Shown here piece by piece: positions 60,202 to 64,000 of a stretch of DNA of 64,000 nucleotides. A model generated the notes under the pieces. That model was not told the origin of the DNA, ran no database searches, and saw only the letters and a list, made by a program, of their open reading frames with translations. Source of the stretch: an uncultured Ferrovibrio sp. (GTDB taxonomy: Bacteria > Pseudomonadota > Alphaproteobacteria > Ferrovibrionales > Ferrovibrionaceae); contig NZ_CALGPC010000016.1 of NCBI RefSeq assembly GCF_937960835.1, positions 1 to 64,000 on the forward strand, given 5' to 3'. How positions within the stretch are numbered: the stretch's first letter is position 1; each line of letters opens with the position of its first letter. The translations under genes were made by a program, and so were the position numbers.

Positions 60202-60936
60202 ATGTCGTCGACGGCAACGCCGCCTTTTGGCGAGGACGCCAAAACCTTGGCATCCTGGGTTTATGACCGCCTGCGGGACGATATCGTCGCCGGCTCGCTT
60301 GCGCCAGGTCAAAAGCTGACCTTGGACAGTTTGAAAGAGCGCTACACGGTCGGCGTCACGCCTTTGCGCGAGGCTCTTTACCGTCTGTCCTCTTCTCTCC
60401 TTGTCGAGGCGGAAGATCAGCGCGGGTTCCGCGTGGCGCCAGTCACGGTGGCGCATCTGCAAGACATCATTTCCTCCCGCGAGCATATCGAGACACTGGT
60501 TCTGCGCGATGCCTTCCGGCACGGGGGAGAAGACTGGAAAGCTGCGATTTTTGCGGCATTCAAGCTGCTTGAGCGCACGCCGATGTATGAAATGGACAAC
60601 GGCCCGATCAGCCGGGCCTGGGAGACGGCGCACCGGCGGTTCCATCAGGCGGTGCTCTCTGCTGCGCGCTCGAAGGCGCTGCTGCATTTCCAGACCATGC
60701 TCTGGGACCATGCAGCGCGTTACCGAAATATCGTGGCGCCTGCGCTTTTGGACGAAGCCGAGCTGCAGGCCGAGCATGCGGAACTGACCCGAACCATCGA
60801 GCAGGGGGATGTGGAAATGGCGTGCTTGCTGCTGCGCCGGCACATCACCAATGCCGCTGCCCCCGTGCTGGAGGCCCTGATCCGACAGAAAGGCCAAAAA
60901 GGCAAATCATCCGGCATGAGTTTCGAAAGAATTTGA
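60202..60936 (+). CDS. GntR-family transcriptional regulator (FCD type)
   Basis: 244 residues. N-terminal winged helix: VYDRLRDDIVAGSLAPGQKL, LKERYTVGVTPLREALYRLS and GFRVAPVTVAHLQDI; the C-terminal ~140 residues are a helical FCD-type ligand domain (ETAHRRFHQAVLSAARSKAL, DHAARYRNI, DVEMACLLLRRHI). These regulators respond to carboxylates or related metabolites. It diverges from fdsGBA, and a TTGACA-type promoter with a possible operator overlaps its own stop codon, ahead of the transport and hydroxylase genes, so it probably controls one or both directions. Confidence 0.9.
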   Translation: MSSTATPPFGEDAKTLASWVYDRLRDDIVAGSLAPGQKLTLDSLKERYTVGVTPLREALYRLSSSLLVEAEDQRGFRVAPVTVAHLQDIISSREHIETLVLRDAFRHGGEDWKAAIFAAFKLLERTPMYEMDNGPISRAWETAHRRFHQAVLSAARSKALLHFQTMLWDHAARYRNIVAPALLDEAELQAEHAELTRTIEQGDVEMACLLLRRHITNAAAPVLEALIRQKGQKGKSSGMSFERI

Positions 60937-60961
60937 CATTATCGAATATCGAACCCATCAT
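60933..60961 (+). promoter_or_regulatory. promoter and candidate operator upstream of the solute-binding protein
   Basis: TTGACA (60933-60938) overlaps the gntR stop codon; the -10 about 17 bases on (CATCAT) is poor. Between them, 60941-60953 reads ATCGAATATCGAA, a near-palindrome sharing TCGAATAT with 60162-60173. A bound regulator there would block polymerase. Confidence 0.45.
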
Positions 60962-60998
60962 CGAGCTTGGATTTCGTTCAGGAGCTTAGGGGGAGTGA

Positions 60999-62606
60999 AT
61001 GAAGACCGTGGCTTGTAAATGGCGTATTTTGGCTGCAACTGGCCTGCTAAGTGCCGGAATTGCTTCAATTTTTGGTTTTGCGGATGGGGCTGTGGCCCAG
61101 GAGCCGCCGCGCGGCGGCGTCGTCACCATGGCGATCGGCAGCGATCCGACCAATATCAACCCGAATCTGTCGTCCAACTACGCGAACCAGCTGCTGGGCT
61201 GCATGATCTATCAGGGCCTGGTGCAGGTTTCGATCGATTCGAAGATCCAGCCGCTGCTTGCCAAGTCCTGGACCATCTCTCCGGACGGACTCGTCTATAC
61301 CTTCGATCTGGTGAAAGCGAACTGGCACGACGGCAAGCCGTTTACCTCTGAGGACGTCAAGTACTCGCTGACCGAGGTCAGCGCGAAATACGGTCCGATC
61401 TTCGCCGCCAGTGGTAAGCTGATCGACAGCGTTGAGACGCCGGCTCCCGACAAGGTGATCGTCAAGCTGAAGCAGTCCTTCGGCCCGTTTTTGATGTCGC
61501 TGGCTTGCCCGCAGAACGGCGCCATCATGCCGGCGCATATCTTCCGCGGGACCGATCCGCTGACCAATCCAGCCTCCTCGAGCGCACCGGTCGGTACCGG
61601 TCCCTTCAAGCTGGCGGAGTGGAAGCGCGGCGATTTCGTGCGGCTGGTCCGCAATCCCGATTACTGGGAGAATGGCAAGCCTTATCTGGACCAGGTCTAT
61701 GCCAAGGTCATCAGCCAGGCTTCGTCGCGCCTGCAGGCCCTGCGTGCCGGCGAGGTTCAGTATATCGGCGGCTACTACGTGCCGCCGAGCGATTACTCGG
61801 TGGTCCGTTCGACACCGGGCCTGAAGCTGCAGAATTCCGGCTTCGCTCCGGGCGCCAAGATGGCCTTCATCAATACGACGAAGAAGTACTTGAGCGACAA
61901 GCGCGTGCGTCAGGCGCTGATGATGGCCACCAATCGGGACTTCCTCTACAAGGCGGTGTGGTTTGAGACCGGTGGCCTTGGCATCATGCCGTTCACCAGC
62001 AAGCTGCGCTGGTCGGCCCACCCGAATATCGACTACCGCAAACTCTATCCCTACGACCCCAAGCGTGCCAACGCGCTGCTGGACGAAGCAGGTGTGACCA
62101 AGGATGCGCGCGGCAAGCGGTTCGACCTGACCTTCGTCTATCGCGCCGAGGATGCCGATGCGGCGCAGGCGGCCGAAGCGATGAAGAGCATGTGGCGCGC
62201 GATTGGTGTTGAGGTGAAGCTGGAAGTCGCTGAAGGATCCACCTTCCCGGATCGCATCTACAACAAGGGCGATTTCGACATGACGATCGTCGGCTACACC
62301 AGCTACGGCGATCCGGCCCTGGGTATTGCCCGCGTCTTCGTCAGCGAAGCCATCGGTCGCCCCTTCGGCAATGCCTCGCGCTACAGCAATCCGGAGGTCG
62401 ATGCACTCTTCGAGAAGGGCGCGCGTACGACCGATCAGGATGAGCGTGCGACCTACTACCATAAGGTGCAGGAGATCCTTGCCGTCGATGTGCCGGTTAT
62501 GACGCTGCATGAATACCAGCATGAGGATGCGGTTTCCGCACGCCTCAATGGCATCTGGGGCGTGCAGGGCTACGGTGCCTGGAACAACGCTTGGCTATCG
62601 AAATAA
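60999..62606 (+). CDS. ABC transporter solute-binding protein, family 5 (peptide/opine/nickel type)
   Basis: 535 residues with a signal peptide ending near residue 34 (GAVAQE). GGVVTMAIGSDPTNINPNLS, MIYQGLVQVSIDSKIQPLLAKSW and PDGLVYTFDLVKANWHDGKPF are the standard family 5 opening; PVGTGPFKLAEWKRGDFVRLVRNPDYW and DKRVRQALMMATNRDFLYK follow. It binds peptides or other larger solutes in the periplasm and feeds an ABC permease; no permease or ATPase gene is present before the window ends. It may bring in the substrate of the molybdenum hydroxylase encoded downstream. Confidence 0.92.
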   Translation: MKTVACKWRILAATGLLSAGIASIFGFADGAVAQEPPRGGVVTMAIGSDPTNINPNLSSNYANQLLGCMIYQGLVQVSIDSKIQPLLAKSWTISPDGLVYTFDLVKANWHDGKPFTSEDVKYSLTEVSAKYGPIFAASGKLIDSVETPAPDKVIVKLKQSFGPFLMSLACPQNGAIMPAHIFRGTDPLTNPASSSAPVGTGPFKLAEWKRGDFVRLVRNPDYWENGKPYLDQVYAKVISQASSRLQALRAGEVQYIGGYYVPPSDYSVVRSTPGLKLQNSGFAPGAKMAFINTTKKYLSDKRVRQALMMATNRDFLYKAVWFETGGLGIMPFTSKLRWSAHPNIDYRKLYPYDPKRANALLDEAGVTKDARGKRFDLTFVYRAEDADAAQAAEAMKSMWRAIGVEVKLEVAEGSTFPDRIYNKGDFDMTIVGYTSYGDPALGIARVFVSEAIGRPFGNASRYSNPEVDALFEKGARTTDQDERATYYHKVQEILAVDVPVMTLHEYQHEDAVSARLNGIWGVQGYGAWNNAWLSK

Positions 62607-62617
62607 AGGCCGCTTTT

Positions 62618-62647
62618 GCGCCAAGCCGCTTTGCCGCGGCTTGGCGC
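62618..62647 (+). terminator. long perfect hairpin between solute-binding protein and hydroxylase genes
   Basis: Perfect 12-bp stem GCGCCAAGCCGC (62618-62629) and GCGGCTTGGCGC (62636-62647), six-base loop, then TTCTAGCG. The T tract is weak, so it may be a partial terminator or an mRNA-stabilising hairpin that lowers the downstream genes relative to the binding protein. Confidence 0.6.
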
Positions 62648-62741
62648 TTCTAGCGAAAAAGTAGCATCAGCCTTTGGCCCACCGGAAAAAACAACCTGCC
62701 GTTAGTCGACTGCCGCGACAAAAGAAAAGAGTGTAAATACC

Positions 62742-63605
62742 ATGAAGCCGGGTGCGTTCGAGTATGTGAAAGCCAGTAGCGTCGAAGAGGTGCTAGCTGC
62801 ACTCGGGAGATTTGACGGCGACGCACGAATTTTGGCTGGCGGCCAAAGCCTGATGCCGTTGATGAACATGCGCATGCTGCGGCCAGCCGGCATCATCGAC
62901 ATCAACGGGATTCCCGATCTCGACACCATTCGCCTGGAAGACGGCCGCGTCCATGTCGGTGCGCTGACGCGCTACCGCATGCTGGAAACGTCGCCTCTGA
63001 TTCAGGAACATCTTCCGCTGGTGGCGCATGCCGTCCGCCGTGTGGCTGATCGCCAGGTCCGCAACCGGGGCACTTTGGGCGGCAGCCTGTGTCATTCCGA
63101 TCCGGCTGCCCAGATGCCCCTTTGTGCCCAAACCCTGGGGGCCGAGATGGTGATTGCCGGCCCGAAAGGGCGCCGCAAAGTGGCGGCCATCGATTTCTTC
63201 CAAGGCGCCTATACCACCGCGGTCGATCCGCTCGAAATGCTGGTGGAGATCGTCTACCCCGCCATGCCCGGCGCCAGGGTGACACTCGCCCAGCAGACCC
63301 GGCGCCATGGCGATTTTCCGACCATCAGCGTTGCCGCCGCCGCCATCGTGAAGGACGGCGTTTGGACCAACTGGCGCATCGGCATGGGCGGGCTGTCGGA
63401 TCGGCCGCTGCCGGCCGCCAGCCTCTGCGCCTTCCTGGAAGGCAAGCCGTTGACGGAAGCGTTGATAGCGGAGGCCAGCCAGATATTGCCGGACAATATC
63501 GATCCCATCGACGACGTGCGTGCCACCGCCGAATACCGGATTAGCCTGGCACCAGTTTACATCTCGCGTGCATTGACCGCGCTTTTGAAAGGAGAGGGCC
63601 GATGA
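62742..63605 (+). CDS. molybdenum hydroxylase FAD-binding subunit (CoxM/XdhB-like)
   Basis: 287 residues of the FAD-binding domain found in xanthine and CO dehydrogenases. FEYVKASSVEEVLAALGRFD opens it, the FAD loops are ILAGGQSLMPLMNMRML and NRGTLGGSLCHSDPAAQMPL, and DPLEMLVEIVYP with the C-terminal domain complete it. It receives electrons from the iron-sulfur subunit and passes them to the final acceptor. It overlaps the next gene by four bases (ATGA). The order medium-small(-large) is usual for this family. Confidence 0.92.
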   Translation: MKPGAFEYVKASSVEEVLAALGRFDGDARILAGGQSLMPLMNMRMLRPAGIIDINGIPDLDTIRLEDGRVHVGALTRYRMLETSPLIQEHLPLVAHAVRRVADRQVRNRGTLGGSLCHSDPAAQMPLCAQTLGAEMVIAGPKGRRKVAAIDFFQGAYTTAVDPLEMLVEIVYPAMPGARVTLAQQTRRHGDFPTISVAAAAIVKDGVWTNWRIGMGGLSDRPLPAASLCAFLEGKPLTEALIAEASQILPDNIDPIDDVRATAEYRISLAPVYISRALTALLKGEGR

Positions 63606-64000
63606 GCGGCACGCATCGGATCAAGGTTACCGTAAACGGCAAGCTGTATGAGGCGGAGGTCGAATCGCGGCGCCTTCTGGTCGACTTTCTGCGTCACGAA
63701 TTGATGCTTTATGGCACCCATGCCGGATGCGAGCAGGGGGCCTGCGGTGCCTGTACGGTGCAGTTCGATGGCCGCGCGATCAAATCCTGTCTGATGCTGG
63801 CGATCCAGGCAGATGGCCACGAGATCACCACGGTTGAAGGCCTGGCCAAGGACGGCGTTCTGCATGACGTGCAGGAAGCCTTCCGCAACGCCCACGGCCT
63901 GCAATGCGGCTTCTGCACGCCAGGCTTCCTCATGGTGGCAGCCGCACTGGGTGAGGAAAAGAAGGTGCTGAAGGGCGACGCCCTCCGCAAGGAGCTGGCC
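63602..64000 (+). CDS. molybdenum hydroxylase [2Fe-2S] subunit (CoxS/XdhC-like), cut by window end
   Basis: The first 133 residues are visible; the family has about 150-170. The ferredoxin-type cluster is held by C43, C48, C51 and C63 (GCEQGACGACTVQFDG), and the second cluster begins at LQCGFCTPGFL near residue 102. It starts by overlapping the FAD subunit stop (ATGA). The large molybdopterin subunit is expected just beyond the window. Substrate is unknown; a purine, N-heterocycle or CO-type compound is possible. Confidence 0.93.
   Translation, partial: MSGTHRIKVTVNGKLYEAEVESRRLLVDFLRHELMLYGTHAGCEQGACGACTVQFDGRAIKSCLMLAIQADGHEITTVEGLAKDGVLHDVQEAFRNAHGLQCGFCTPGFLMVAAALGEEKKVLKGDALRKELA

Overview
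The window looks like chromosomal DNA of a free-living alphaproteobacterium, most likely from the Rhodospirillales or a neighbouring order. Supporting signs are: high GC; a five-gene F0 ATP synthase operon with separate b and b' subunits (atpI-atpB-atpE-atpF'-atpF) and no F1 genes attached; a CcrM-type GANTC methyltransferase with a CtrA-like box in its promoter; a CarD regulator; an RpoH sigma factor; and four copies of the alphaproteobacterial PAS_5-type small protein. I see no insertion sequence, transposase, prophage, CRISPR array or rRNA. One tRNA gene is present, tRNA-Ser(GGA).

Layout. 1-3.9 kb is the most accessory-looking part: a BCCT osmolyte transporter, a gene of atypical composition with a C-terminal HEPN-like motif, and a gene-poor stretch that ends at tRNA-Ser. 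4.1-14.3 kb, mostly minus strand: lepA with a PaaI thioesterase, a Rieske oxygenase on the plus strand, then rpmI-rplT-pheS-pheT followed by a diverged carbamoyltransferase. 14.9-16.8 kb: a one-domain degenerate DEAD-box protein and a SAM methyltransferase. 16.8-19.4 kb: the F0 ATP synthase operon with a good promoter and a strong terminator. 19.6-26 kb, minus strand: two PAS_5 proteins, moeB, cysK, an Rrf2 regulator without cluster cysteines, dut, coaBC and an SDR. 26.2-32.1 kb, plus strand: ybdK ligase, Hsp15-like S4 protein, fdxA, CarD with a histone-like tail, a pseudo-phosphatase, a PAS_5 protein and RpoH. 32.2-38.7 kb: M48 protease, crotonase, rnhB, ccrM, a PAS sensor without an output domain, DUF3237 and MarR. 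38.8-45.5 kb: a stand-alone FabF-like ketosynthase, a glycine-zipper lipoprotein, pdxH, a CDF metal transporter and twin CitMHS_2-type antiporters. 45.5-52.9 kb: the cluster rsfS-rlmH-gpmI-envC-ctpA-yibQ-rppH, which links ribosome silencing, glycolysis and cell-wall division enzymes. 52.9-64 kb: PAS_5 and ferritin-like genes, an ArsC-like protein, a DMT exporter, an NAD-dependent formate dehydrogenase with fused FdsG-FdsB, a divergent GntR regulator, a solute-binding protein and the start of a molybdenum hydroxylase operon that runs off the window.

Most genes are ordinary housekeeping or metabolic genes. The points that stand out are the ccrM leader (CtrA-like box, GANTC site, and a perfect inverted repeat with the ribosome-binding site in its loop), three apparent pseudoenzymes or degenerate enzymes (DEAD-box protein, calcineurin-like phosphatase, carbamoyltransferase), the HEPN-like gene near tRNA-Ser, the PAS_5 quartet, the possible ATC start of rsfS, and shared candidate operators around the GntR gene. 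I did not find a clear multi-gene undescribed system. The nearest candidate is the co-directional block CarD / pseudo-phosphatase / PAS_5 / RpoH at 28.5-32.1 kb, which could be a stress-response circuit. All functional statements rest on reading motifs by eye; no database search was run.
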